Source: an uncultured Collinsella sp.
GTDB lineage: Bacteria; Actinomycetota; Coriobacteriia; Coriobacteriales; Coriobacteriaceae
Direction of reading: 5' to 3'
DNA length: 64,000 nucleotides
Assembly: GCA_958429225.1 (NCBI GenBank)
Contig: CAUAJB010000001.1
Location: 1 to 64,000, forward strand
Numbering within the stretch: the stretch's first letter is position 1; every line of letters starts with the position of its first letter. The notes under the pieces were generated by a model. The model was not told the DNA's origin and made no database searches. It saw nothing but the letters and a program-made list of their open reading frames with translations. The translations under genes were made by a program, and so were the position numbers. Positions 50,666 to 59,002 of this stretch are shown piece by piece.

Positions 50666-52002
50666 CGATTATCGGGGCGGGGCCCGGAAACGCCGACTTG
50701 CTCTCGCGCGCGGCGCTCGACGCGATCGACATCGCCGACGTGGTCATCGGCGCTCATCGCGCGCTTGTTGGCATCGACGTGCCGCCCGACGTGGTGAGAT
50801 GCGAGCTCGTGAAGACGGCGGACATCGTCGCCGCGCTCACCGATGCGGCGTCGTGGCAGCGCGCCGTGGTCGTGATGACGGGCGATGTGGGGCTGTTCAG
50901 CGGCGCGCGCCGCCTGGCGGAGGCAATCTCCGGCGACGCGCAGGTGGACGTGCGCATCATTCCCGGCATAAGCTCAGCGTCGTATCTCGCCGCGTGCCTC
51001 GCGCGTCCATGGCAGGATTGGCGCTTCGCGAGCGCTCACGGCGTGGCGTGCGACATCGTGGCCGAGGCCGAGCGCGCAGGTGAGCTCTTCCTCGTCACGT
51101 CGGGCGGGGAAGACCCCTCGCGGCTTTCGGGCGAGCTTGTGCAGGCGGGCTTCGGGGACGCGCGCGTGACGGTGGCCGAGCGCCTGTCGTACCCCGACGA
51201 GCGTATCACCTGCGCGACCGCAAGTGAAATCGCAGGTCAGACGTTCGACGACTTGAACGTGATGCTTATCGATTTCGCAGGTGGCGCCGGGTCGCCTGCG
51301 GGCTCTAGCGCAGCCTCCGAGGCGCCGGCCGGCGCGTCTGCATCCGCGGCGGCTTCTTCCGCGGCGGACCCTGCGGGCGCATCCCGCGCCGCGAGCTCCC
51401 GCTGGCCGTACGCTTCCTCGGGCATTCCCGACGAGCTCTTCATCCGCGGCGAAGTTCCCATGACCAAGCAGGAGGTGCGCGCCGTCGCGCTCGCGAAGCT
51501 GCGCCTTACCGCGACCGACACCGTGTGGGACGTCGGCGCCGGCACGGGGAGCGTGTCGATCGAGGCGGCGCTCGTCGCGCGAGCGGGCTCGGTATGGGCG
51601 GTGGAGCGCAACGCGGCCGGCGTGCGGCTCATCCGAGAGAACGCGGATGCATTCGGGTGCGGCAACGTGCATGCGGTCCCCGGTGTCGCCCCCGATGCGC
51701 TCGCGAAACTGCCCGTCCCCGACGCCGTGTTCGTCGGCGGGAGTGCGTGCGAGCTTCCCTCCATCGTGGAGGCGGCGCTCGAGAAGAACTCGCAGGTTCG
51801 CCTGTGCGTGCCATGCGTCACCGTTGAGACGCTCACCGAGGCGTGCGCGCTCCTCTCGGGTTCGCGCTTTAAGGGGTTCGAGGCGTGCCAGGTGTCGGCC
51901 GCCCGCGCCGAGGCTGTAGGCTCGCACCATCTTATGAAGGCGCAAAACCCCGTGTTCCTCGTCAGCGCGCGTGGTGCAGGTGGGGAAGGCGGCGCCCGGT
52001 GA
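50653..52002 (+). CDS. cbiET: Bifunctional CbiE-CbiT cobalt-precorrin-6B/7 methyltransferase
   Basis: Methylates C5 and C15 and decarboxylates the C12 acetate side chain. The 449-residue fusion has a CbiE domain (about 1-200; IGAGPGNADLLSRAAL near 5) and a CbiT domain (about 255-445; FIRGEVPMTKQEVRA near 263 and the SAM motif WDVGAGTGSVSIEAAL near 290). An Ala/Ser/Gly/Pro-rich linker of about 40 residues joins them. The fused form corresponds to CobL of aerobic organisms. ATG 50653 lies within the cbiH end. Confidence 0.94.
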   Translation: MRKVTIIGAGPGNADLLSRAALDAIDIADVVIGAHRALVGIDVPPDVVRCELVKTADIVAALTDAASWQRAVVVMTGDVGLFSGARRLAEAISGDAQVDVRIIPGISSASYLAACLARPWQDWRFASAHGVACDIVAEAERAGELFLVTSGGEDPSRLSGELVQAGFGDARVTVAERLSYPDERITCATASEIAGQTFDDLNVMLIDFAGGAGSPAGSSAASEAPAGASASAAASSAADPAGASRAASSRWPYASSGIPDELFIRGEVPMTKQEVRAVALAKLRLTATDTVWDVGAGTGSVSIEAALVARAGSVWAVERNAAGVRLIRENADAFGCGNVHAVPGVAPDALAKLPVPDAVFVGGSACELPSIVEAALEKNSQVRLCVPCVTVETLTEACALLSGSRFKGFEACQVSAARAEAVGSHHLMKAQNPVFLVSARGAGGEGGAR

Positions 52003-53381
52003 GCACGTCCATTCCGCGCTTCATGGTCGCTGCGCCCTCGAGCGGGAGCGGCAAGACGGTCGTAACGTGCGCGCTCCTGCGCGCGCTCGCGCGCCGCGGC
52101 CTTGCATGCGCGGCCTTCAAATGCGGCCCCGACTACATTGACCCGCTCTTTCATCGCCGCGTCGTGGGTACGCGCTCGGGCAACTTAGACGGCTTCTTCA
52201 CCGACGCTCCGACGCTGCGCGCCCTGCTCGCACGCGGCGCCGCGGGCGCGGATGTCGCGGTGCTCGAGGGGGTCATGGGCTTCTACGACGGCATGGCGCC
52301 CGGCGTGGCCGACGCGAGCAGCTACCAGGTTGCGCGCGACACGGAAACGCCGGTCGTTTTAGTGGTGAACGGGCGCGGGGCGTCTTTATCGCTCGCCGCC
52401 GTAATCCGCGGCATCGCCGAGTTCCTGCCTTGTGCGAACGTGCGCGGCGTCGTGCTGAACAAGACGGGCGCCGCTGCCTGCGCCTACGCGGCGCCTGCGA
52501 TCGAGAAGCACACGGGCGTCGCGGTTTTGGGTAATATCCCCGCCGACGAGGCGTTCTCGCTCGAAAGCCGGCATCTGGGGCTTGTGACCGCCGACGAGGT
52601 CAAGCAGCTCTCCGCGCGCATCGGCAAGATGGCCGAGCTGGTGGAAAAGAGCGTCGACGTCGATCGCTTGCTCGAAATAGCGGCGACGGCACCCGATATC
52701 CGCGAGGAACCTTACCGGTTGGAGCCGATCGCGGGAGCGCGGCCCATCGTCGCCGTCGCGCGTGACGAGGCGTTCTCGTTCTACTACGAGGAGAACCTGC
52801 GCGCGCTCGAGGACCTGGGTTGCGAGCTGGCCTTTTTCAGCCCCCTGTGTGATAGCGAGTTGCCCCGGGGGACAAGCGCCCTCTATCTGGGAGGCGGCTA
52901 CCCGGAGCTCCATGCGCGGCAGCTCTCCGAGAACGCGCCGATGCGCGAGGCGGTGCGGCGCGCGGTGGAATCCGGCATGCCGACGGTCGCCGAATGCGGT
53001 GGGTTTCTGTACCTGCAGCGCGAAATCGCCGATAGCGAGGGGCGGCGCTGGCCTGTTGCGGGCGCCCTTGAGGGAGCAAGCGAGAACGGGGGAAGGCTGT
53101 CCCATTTCGGGTACGTGGAGCTCACTTCCCAACGCGACGGGCTCTACGGGCCGCGCGGCACACGCATCCGCGCGCACGAGTTCCACTACTGGCAGTCCAC
53201 CTGCCCGGGCGGCGACTTCTGGGCGCAGAAGCCCCGGCGCGACAAGGGCTGGCCGTGCATGACGACCACCCCGTCCCTGGTTGCGGGCTTCCCGCATGTG
53301 TACTATCCTGCGAACCCCGACGTTGCGCGCGCGTTCGCGTCTGCCACAGCGTCGTTCGCAGAGAGGAGACGGCATGGCTGA
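51999..53381 (+). CDS. cbiA: Cobyrinate a,c-diamide synthase
   Basis: Amidates the a and c side chains using glutamine and ATP. The 460-residue protein has the P-loop APSSGSGKTVV near residue 10, CGPDYIDPLFH near 43, EGVMGFYDG near 89 and a C-terminal class I glutaminase domain with nucleophile Cys in AECGGFLYL near 331. GTG 51999 overlaps the cbiET stop; it also overlaps cobT by 8 bp. Confidence 0.95.
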   Translation: MSTSIPRFMVAAPSSGSGKTVVTCALLRALARRGLACAAFKCGPDYIDPLFHRRVVGTRSGNLDGFFTDAPTLRALLARGAAGADVAVLEGVMGFYDGMAPGVADASSYQVARDTETPVVLVVNGRGASLSLAAVIRGIAEFLPCANVRGVVLNKTGAAACAYAAPAIEKHTGVAVLGNIPADEAFSLESRHLGLVTADEVKQLSARIGKMAELVEKSVDVDRLLEIAATAPDIREEPYRLEPIAGARPIVAVARDEAFSFYYEENLRALEDLGCELAFFSPLCDSELPRGTSALYLGGGYPELHARQLSENAPMREAVRRAVESGMPTVAECGGFLYLQREIADSEGRRWPVAGALEGASENGGRLSHFGYVELTSQRDGLYGPRGTRIRAHEFHYWQSTCPGGDFWAQKPRRDKGWPCMTTTPSLVAGFPHVYYPANPDVARAFASATASFAERRRHG

Positions 53382-54516
53382 AGCAACCGAAACCGCGCTT
53401 GCCTGCATCCGTGAGGAAGTCGAGCGCGCGTTCTCGTCGGCGCCGGGTGCCGTGCTCGAAGCCGCGCTCTCCCGGATCGCGCCCGCAGACGAGTGCGCCC
53501 GCGCCGCCGCGTACGCCGCGTGGGACTCTATCGCGCACCCCTTGGGGGGATTGGGCGACTTTGAAGACGCCGTCGCGTGTATCGCCGCAGCTCAGGGGAG
53601 CGCCGAGGTGGCCGAGTTTCCCCGTGCACTCGCGGTATTCTTCTCCGACAACGGGGTCGTTGCCGAAGGCGTGTCGCAAAGCGGGCAAGACGTGACGCGA
53701 GCCGTCGCGCGCAACATGTGCGAGGGGGCCACGAGCGCCTGCCGCATGGCGGCGTTCGCGGGTGCCGAGGTCGTGCCCGTCGACGTGGGTATGGCCCGGG
53801 GCATAGAAGACACGCGCATGGTGCGCGCGAACGTGCGGCGGGGGAGCGGCAACATCGCGCACGGCTCCGCTATGTCTCGCGATGGGGCCGTTCGCGCGAT
53901 CGAGGTCGGAATTGCCGTCGCGTGCGGACTTGCCCGCGCCGGCGTGCGCCTTTTCGCCGCGGGCGAGATGGGCATCGGCAACACGACCACCTCGGCGGCG
54001 GTGGCCGCAGTGCTCATCCGGGCGGACGCGCGGAGCCTCGTCGGGCGCGGCGCGGGGCTCTCGGACGCCTCGCTCGCGCGCAAGCGCGACGTGGTCGAGC
54101 GCGCTATCGACGCGAACTCGCCCGATCCCGCCGACCCGATCGACGTGCTCTCGAAGGTCGGCGGCTTCGACATCGCGGCGATGTGCGGCTTCTACCTGGG
54201 GGCCGCGGCCTCGAAGGCGCCGGCGCTCCTCGACGGGGTCATATCATGCACGGCGGCCCTGTGCGCGGCGCGCCTGTGCCCTAACGCCTTGGGCTACCTC
54301 GTGGGCACCCACGTATCAAGCGAACCGGCAAGCCAGGAGCTCCTTCGCGAGCTCGGCATAAAGGCACCCCTCGACGCAGGCATGCACTTGGGCGAGGGCG
54401 CGGGCGCCATGGCGTATCTGCCCCTTCTGGATTCGGCGCTGCGCGTGTACCGGGATGGGAAGACGTTCACGGCGACTGGCATGGCTGCTTACGAGCATTT
54501 CGAGGCCGGGAAATGA
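53374..54516 (+). CDS. cobT: Nicotinate-nucleotide--dimethylbenzimidazole phosphoribosyltransferase
   Basis: Activates the lower-ligand base as alpha-ribazole phosphate. The 380-residue protein has the family features GMGEMGIGNTT-like (AAGEMGIGNTTTSAAV near residue 194) and the catalytic Glu in HLGEGAGAMA near 337. Genes for making dimethylbenzimidazole are not in the window, so the base may come from elsewhere. It overlaps cbiA by 8 bp and cobU by 4. Confidence 0.94.
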   Translation: MAEATETALACIREEVERAFSSAPGAVLEAALSRIAPADECARAAAYAAWDSIAHPLGGLGDFEDAVACIAAAQGSAEVAEFPRALAVFFSDNGVVAEGVSQSGQDVTRAVARNMCEGATSACRMAAFAGAEVVPVDVGMARGIEDTRMVRANVRRGSGNIAHGSAMSRDGAVRAIEVGIAVACGLARAGVRLFAAGEMGIGNTTTSAAVAAVLIRADARSLVGRGAGLSDASLARKRDVVERAIDANSPDPADPIDVLSKVGGFDIAAMCGFYLGAAASKAPALLDGVISCTAALCAARLCPNALGYLVGTHVSSEPASQELLRELGIKAPLDAGMHLGEGAGAMAYLPLLDSALRVYRDGKTFTATGMAAYEHFEAGK

Positions 54517-55061
54517 CGGTGACGCTCGTCATCGGCGCCGCCGCGAGCGGCAAGAGCGCCTACGCCGAGTCCCTGTGCCTTGGGCACGACGGCCCCCGCG
54601 TGTACCTGGCAACGATGGAGCCCTTCGGGGAAGAGGGCGCCCGCCGCATCGCGCGCCATCGGGCGCTGCGCGAGGGCAAGGGGTTTTCCACCCTCGAGCG
54701 CACGCGTGACGTGGGCGCCGCAGTGCCCGGGCTTCCGCGCGGCTGCACGCTTCTTTTGGAGGACGTGGGCAACCTGGTTGCGAACGAGCTCTTCGCGGAA
54801 GGCGGCTTGTCCCCACTTGACCCCGACGCTGCGGCGCGCGAGGTGCTCGGAGGCATCGAACGGCTCGCTCAGGCCGCTGAGTATACGGTGGTGGTCACCG
54901 TCGACGTGTTCGCCGATGGGATGCGCTACGATGAGGGGACCGAGGCATGGAGGCGCGCGCTCGCGCGCGTGAACGCGGGCGTGGCGGCGTTGGCCGACCG
55001 CGCAGTCGAAGTGGTATGCGGGATTCCCGTGTGGATGAAAGGCGAAGGACCTACAAGGTGA
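54513..55061 (+). CDS. cobU: Adenosylcobinamide kinase / guanylyltransferase
   Basis: Phosphorylates adenosylcobinamide and adds GMP. The 182-residue protein has Walker A IGAAASGKSAYAE near residue 7, the active-site histidine region ARHRALREGKGF near 49, LLLEDVGNLVANELF near 83 and the C-terminal VVCGIPVWMKGEG. A second, degenerate CobU-like domain occurs two genes downstream in a fusion. 4-bp overlaps link it with cobT and cobS. Confidence 0.94.
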   Translation: MTVTLVIGAAASGKSAYAESLCLGHDGPRVYLATMEPFGEEGARRIARHRALREGKGFSTLERTRDVGAAVPGLPRGCTLLLEDVGNLVANELFAEGGLSPLDPDAAAREVLGGIERLAQAAEYTVVVTVDVFADGMRYDEGTEAWRRALARVNAGVAALADRAVEVVCGIPVWMKGEGPTR

Positions 55062-55825
55062 AGATAGCAGAGGCAATCGGCGCGGCGTTCGGAACGTTCT
55101 CGCGCATCCCCGTCCCGAAATCGGCCTGGACCGATTTCGGATCAACCCATGCGCTTGCCGCGTTTCCCCTGGTGGGCGTTGCGGAAGGCTTCCTCATGAC
55201 GGCGTGGGGGCACGTGGCGAACCTGCTCGGCGTGCCCGCGACCATCGTCGCGGCCGTGCTCGTGGCGTTGCCTGTGGCGGTGACGGGAGGCATTCACCTA
55301 GACGGGCTCTGCGACACCTCCGATGCGCTTGCAAGTTGGGCCCCGCGCGAGCGAAAGCTCGAGATCATGCACGACCCGCGGGCGGGCGCCTTTGGGGTCA
55401 TTGGTGTTGTTGTGTACCTTATTCTGCAGTTTTCCCTTTTCACCGCGCTGCCGCTTACGGCGGGGGTGTTCCTCGCGCTTCTGTGCTCGCTCGTGTTCTC
55501 CCGCGCGCTTTCGGGGCTTGCCGTTGAATGCTGGCCTGCCGCGCGGGCTGACGGCATGGCCGCGGGGCTCTCGCCTGCGAAGAAGCGCGCGGCGATCGTC
55601 GTGCCGCTTTGCGCTTTCGCTGCGGCTTCGGCTGCAGGGATGGTCGCGTGCGCTCAGGCCGTCGGCGCCCTTATGGCGGTGGCGGGGCTTTTGGTGCTCG
55701 CGTGGTACCGCCATGTTGCCCTGTCCCGCTTCGGTGGGGTGACGGGGGATTTGGCCGGATGGTTTCTGCAATGGGCCGAGCTCGCGATGCTTGCCATGCT
55801 AGTGGCGGGGGGCATGCTCCTATGA
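55058..55825 (+). CDS. cobS: Adenosylcobinamide-GDP ribazoletransferase (cobalamin synthase)
   Basis: Membrane enzyme that joins adenosylcobinamide-GDP with alpha-ribazole (phosphate). The 255-residue protein has five to seven hydrophobic segments, FSRIPVPKS near residue 13, LAAFPLVG near 30 and the acidic motif GIHLDGLCDTSDA near 75. GTG 55058, after GAAGGA, is preferred; an upstream ATG (55016) would add 14 residues of poor character. Overlaps neighbours by 4 bp at each end. Confidence 0.93.
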   Translation: MKIAEAIGAAFGTFSRIPVPKSAWTDFGSTHALAAFPLVGVAEGFLMTAWGHVANLLGVPATIVAAVLVALPVAVTGGIHLDGLCDTSDALASWAPRERKLEIMHDPRAGAFGVIGVVVYLILQFSLFTALPLTAGVFLALLCSLVFSRALSGLAVECWPAARADGMAAGLSPAKKRAAIVVPLCAFAAASAAGMVACAQAVGALMAVAGLLVLAWYRHVALSRFGGVTGDLAGWFLQWAELAMLAMLVAGGMLL

Positions 55826-56823
55826 TGCTCGTGGTAGGTGGCGCACATTCGGGGAAGAGGACCTTCGTGCGCGAAAAGCTCGGGTTCGCGGCGGACGATT
55901 TCGTCGACGCGGCGCAGCTTGCGGAGGGCGGCGTGCCCGCTGCTTTTGTCGGCCGCGTCGCATACCGTGCTGAGGAACTCGTACGCGCGCTCGACGCTGA
56001 CCGGGCGCTCGAGCGGCTGATCGGCTTCGACGCAGTGATTCTGCCCTTGGTCGGCTCGGGGGTCGTCCCCATGCGTGCGGAAGACGCCCAATGGCGCGAG
56101 CGCGCGGGGCGCCTGGGATGCGCGCTCGCTGCGCGCGCCGACGTCGTCGTGCGCATGACGTGCGGGATTCCCCAGGTCATCAAAGGAAACCTTGCCGATG
56201 CGCCTCGAGGGACGCAGGGCGCGGGCGCGCCTTTGGAAGTCGTCTTCGTGCGCCATGGTGCCACGGCGGGCACGGAAGACCATCGCTACAGCGGGGCGGG
56301 CACCGACGAACCCCTGTCGTGCGCTGGCGAGCGCGCTTTGCGCGACCTCGCGTGCGATCGTGACGCGTTCCGTGTTTTCACGAGCGGCATGGCCCGCACC
56401 GACCAGACGGCACGCATCCTTTTCCCGAATGCGGAGCTTATGGCATGCCCCGGTCTGCGCGAGATGGATTTCGGTGACTTCGAGGGGCGAAGCGCCGCCG
56501 AGCTTAAAGAGGATGCGCGCTACCGCGCCTGGGTAGACTCCTGGTGCGAGACGTGCTGCCCGCATGGCGAGGGCAAGAGCGATTTCACCCGCCGCGTCGT
56601 CGCGGCGTTTCGGGAGGCGTGCGAATCGGAGCGCGCCCAGGGGAGTGGGCGCGCCGTCTTCGTCGTTCACGCGGGTACCGTGAAAGCGCTGCTTTCCGAG
56701 CTTGCTGTCCCGAAAATGGAATACTTCGACGTGCATACCGAGCCGGGCGGCGCATGGGCCGCCACCTGGGATGGGCGCTGCCTTCGCGACGTTCGCCCCG
56801 CTTCGGGGGGCGATGCCCGGTGA
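55822..56823 (+). CDS. Fusion of degenerate CobU-like domain with CobC-type phosphatase
   Basis: A 333-residue protein with two domains. Residues about 1-127 resemble CobU: P-loop VVGGAHSGKRTF near residue 4, and an end (MTCGIPQVIKGN) like that of cobU (VVCGIPVWMKGE). The CobU RHR active-site histidine region is absent. Residues about 135-330 are a histidine phosphatase with nucleophile in FVRHGATAG and a second His in VVHAGTVKALL near 286, fitting alpha-ribazole phosphatase (CobC). The phosphatase is likely active; the front domain may bind nucleotide or substrate only. ATG 55822 overlaps cobS; 55825 is an alternative. Confidence 0.82.
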   Translation: MMLVVGGAHSGKRTFVREKLGFAADDFVDAAQLAEGGVPAAFVGRVAYRAEELVRALDADRALERLIGFDAVILPLVGSGVVPMRAEDAQWRERAGRLGCALAARADVVVRMTCGIPQVIKGNLADAPRGTQGAGAPLEVVFVRHGATAGTEDHRYSGAGTDEPLSCAGERALRDLACDRDAFRVFTSGMARTDQTARILFPNAELMACPGLREMDFGDFEGRSAAELKEDARYRAWVDSWCETCCPHGEGKSDFTRRVVAAFREACESERAQGSGRAVFVVHAGTVKALLSELAVPKMEYFDVHTEPGGAWAATWDGRCLRDVRPASGGDAR

Positions 56824-57797
56824 TGACGATTCTTGCCGTCGCCGCCGGGTTCGCGGCCGACCTTGCCTTCGGCGACCCGCGCTGGCTTCCCCATCCCGTT
56901 GTCGCCATGGGGCGCGCGATCACGTGGGCCGAAGGCCGCCTGCGGGGCTCATTCCCGCAAACGTCCGCGGGCACGCGCGCCGCAGGGCTCGTGCTTGCCG
57001 TGGCGCTTCCGCTTGCGTGTGGGCTTTTGACCTTGGGAATCCTGCATCTTTGCGGCATGGTTCACCCCGGCTTGCGCTTCGTGGCCGAGGCATGGGCGAG
57101 CTATCAGATTCTCGCGGCATGCGAGCTGCGCCGCCAGAGCCTGGCCGTGGCCCGCGCGTTCTCGAAGGGCGGCCTTGTCGCGGCTCGCGAAGCCGTCGGG
57201 CTCATCGTGGGACGCGACACGTCTGTTCTCGACGAGCAGGGCGTTGCGCGCGCCGCCGTGGAAACGGTGGCGGAGAACGCGAGCGACGGCGTCATCGCGC
57301 CGCTTTTCTACCTTATGATCGGGGGTGCGCCCTTGGGCATGGCGTACAAGGCGGTGAACACGCTCGACAGCATGGTGGGCTACAAAAACGAGCGCTACAT
57401 CGACTTCGGCTGCGCCTCGGCGCGCCTCGACGATGCGGTGAACTGGATTCCCTCGCGCTTATCGGCCCTGCTCATGATCGCCGTGTGCCCGATTGTCGGG
57501 CTCGATGCTCGCGGGGCGGCGCGCATCTGGCGCCGCGACAGGCGTCGCCATGCGAGCCCCAACTCGGCGCAGACCGAGTCAGCGTGTGCGGGCGCGCTCG
57601 GGCTGCGCCTGGCAGGACCCGCGGTGTATTTCGGCAAGCTCGTTGAGAAACCGACGATAGGCGACGCGTCCCGCGAAATCGAGTGGGGCGACATCGCCCG
57701 GGCGACTAGGCTCATGCTCGCCGCGTCCGTATGCGCGCTCGTCGTCTTCGGTGCCGCACGCGCGGCGGTCGTGCTCGCCGTGGGGGCGATGGTATGA
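56823..57797 (+). CDS. cbiB: Adenosylcobinamide-phosphate synthase
   Basis: Integral membrane enzyme joining adenosylcobyrate with aminopropanol or its phosphate. The 324-residue protein has FGDPRWLPHPVVAMGRAI near residue 16, VETVAENASDGVIAPLFYL near 141 and KAVNTLDSMVGYKNERYIDFG near 178, strong CbiB signatures. ATG 56823 overlaps the previous stop by one base; it overlaps cobD by 4. Confidence 0.94.
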   Translation: MTILAVAAGFAADLAFGDPRWLPHPVVAMGRAITWAEGRLRGSFPQTSAGTRAAGLVLAVALPLACGLLTLGILHLCGMVHPGLRFVAEAWASYQILAACELRRQSLAVARAFSKGGLVAAREAVGLIVGRDTSVLDEQGVARAAVETVAENASDGVIAPLFYLMIGGAPLGMAYKAVNTLDSMVGYKNERYIDFGCASARLDDAVNWIPSRLSALLMIAVCPIVGLDARGAARIWRRDRRRHASPNSAQTESACAGALGLRLAGPAVYFGKLVEKPTIGDASREIEWGDIARATRLMLAASVCALVVFGAARAAVVLAVGAMV

Positions 57798-59002
57798 GGG
57801 AAGACCACGCCGCGTCCCGGGCTGCCGGGGGAATCCTGCGCGCCCGTGCGCATGGGGGTAGCACGCAATCGCTCGGCATCGCTTGCGAAGGGGGCGCCTC
57901 CGACCTCATTGACTTCTCGGTGAACGTGAATCCGGCAGGCCCCTCGCCGCGCGCCGTTGCCGCAGCTTGCAAGGCGCTTTCTCGAATCGACGCCTACCCC
58001 GATAGGGAAAGTCTCGCCCTCGTTCGCGCCCTAGCGCGTGCCCAGGGCATTCCCGAAGATACTATCGTCTGCGGCGCGGGCGCGTCCGACATCATCTGGC
58101 GGCTCGCCGCGGCGGTGCGCCCGAAACGCATCGTCGTGTGCGCGCCGACGTTCTCTGAATATGCGGAGGCGGCATCGTACTACGGCGCATGCGTGCAGGA
58201 GTTCCCGCTCTCCGAAGCGGACGACTTCGACGTGCCCGCCTCCTTCGCCCGCGCGATCGAGGGGCCGGGAGACGTGGCGTATATCTGCAATCCGAACAAC
58301 CCGACGGGGCGCCTCGTCGACCCCCGCGTGATCGATGCCGCGGCATGCCGCTGCGAGCAGGTGGGCGCGCTGCTCGTCGTGGACGAGTGCTTCCTCGGAT
58401 TTGCGCCCGACGCCCGCGAAAGGAGTGTGGCCGCACGCGCCGCGTGTTCGCGCCATGTGGCCGTGCTCTCCGCGTTCACCAAGCTCTACGGAATGGCAGG
58501 GTTGCGGTTGGGTTATCTGATCAGCGGAAACGCCCGACTCATCGAGGGGATTCGCCGGGCGGGGCAGGCGTGGCCCGTCTCCTCGGTCGCTGAGGCCGCG
58601 GGCATCGCCGCCCTTGAAGACGTCGAATACGTCTCGCGCACGCGCGATGTATTGGCGGGCGAGCGAGCGTGGCTTTCCCACGAGCTCTCCTCGCTCGGGC
58701 TTTCCGTCGTGCCGTCGGATGCGAACTTCCTTTTAGTCCGCACGCCGGCGAAAGACATCCCCGAGCGCCTGTATAAACAGGGGGTTTTGGTCCGCTCGTG
58801 CGACTCGTTTTCAGTACTGTCCCGTTTCTGGTGCCGCGTCGCGGTGCGCACGCGCAAGGAGAACGCCCAGCTTGCGATGGCGTTCAGCCGCGCGCTTCGG
58901 GCGGAAGGCGCATCGGGCGAAGGCGAACCCGACGAACGGGGCGGCGCTATGGCGGGCGCGGATGGCCGAGGCTCGGCGAAGGAGGTCGATACCCGTGGGT
59001 AG
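57794..59002 (+). CDS. cobD: Threonine-phosphate decarboxylase (CobD-like aminotransferase fold)
   Basis: PLP enzyme that makes aminopropanol phosphate for the nucleotide loop. The 402-residue protein has DFSVNVNPAGPS near residue 41, CNPNNPTGRL near 166, and the PLP lysine in SAFTKLYGMAGLRLGY near 233. A hydrophilic tail of about 35 residues rich in Gly, Glu and Asp follows the family end and is unusual. A histidinol-phosphate aminotransferase is the alternative, but context favours CobD. It overlaps cbiP by 8 bp. Confidence 0.9.
   Translation: MREDHAASRAAGGILRARAHGGSTQSLGIACEGGASDLIDFSVNVNPAGPSPRAVAAACKALSRIDAYPDRESLALVRALARAQGIPEDTIVCGAGASDIIWRLAAAVRPKRIVVCAPTFSEYAEAASYYGACVQEFPLSEADDFDVPASFARAIEGPGDVAYICNPNNPTGRLVDPRVIDAAACRCEQVGALLVVDECFLGFAPDARERSVAARAACSRHVAVLSAFTKLYGMAGLRLGYLISGNARLIEGIRRAGQAWPVSSVAEAAGIAALEDVEYVSRTRDVLAGERAWLSHELSSLGLSVVPSDANFLLVRTPAKDIPERLYKQGVLVRSCDSFSVLSRFWCRVAVRTRKENAQLAMAFSRALRAEGASGEGEPDERGGAMAGADGRGSAKEVDTRG

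Noticed and set aside
58872..58994. Longer N-terminus for cbiP reaching into cobD
   Set aside because: It would overlap cobD by about 130 bp, and GTG 58995 directly precedes the conserved start of the family.
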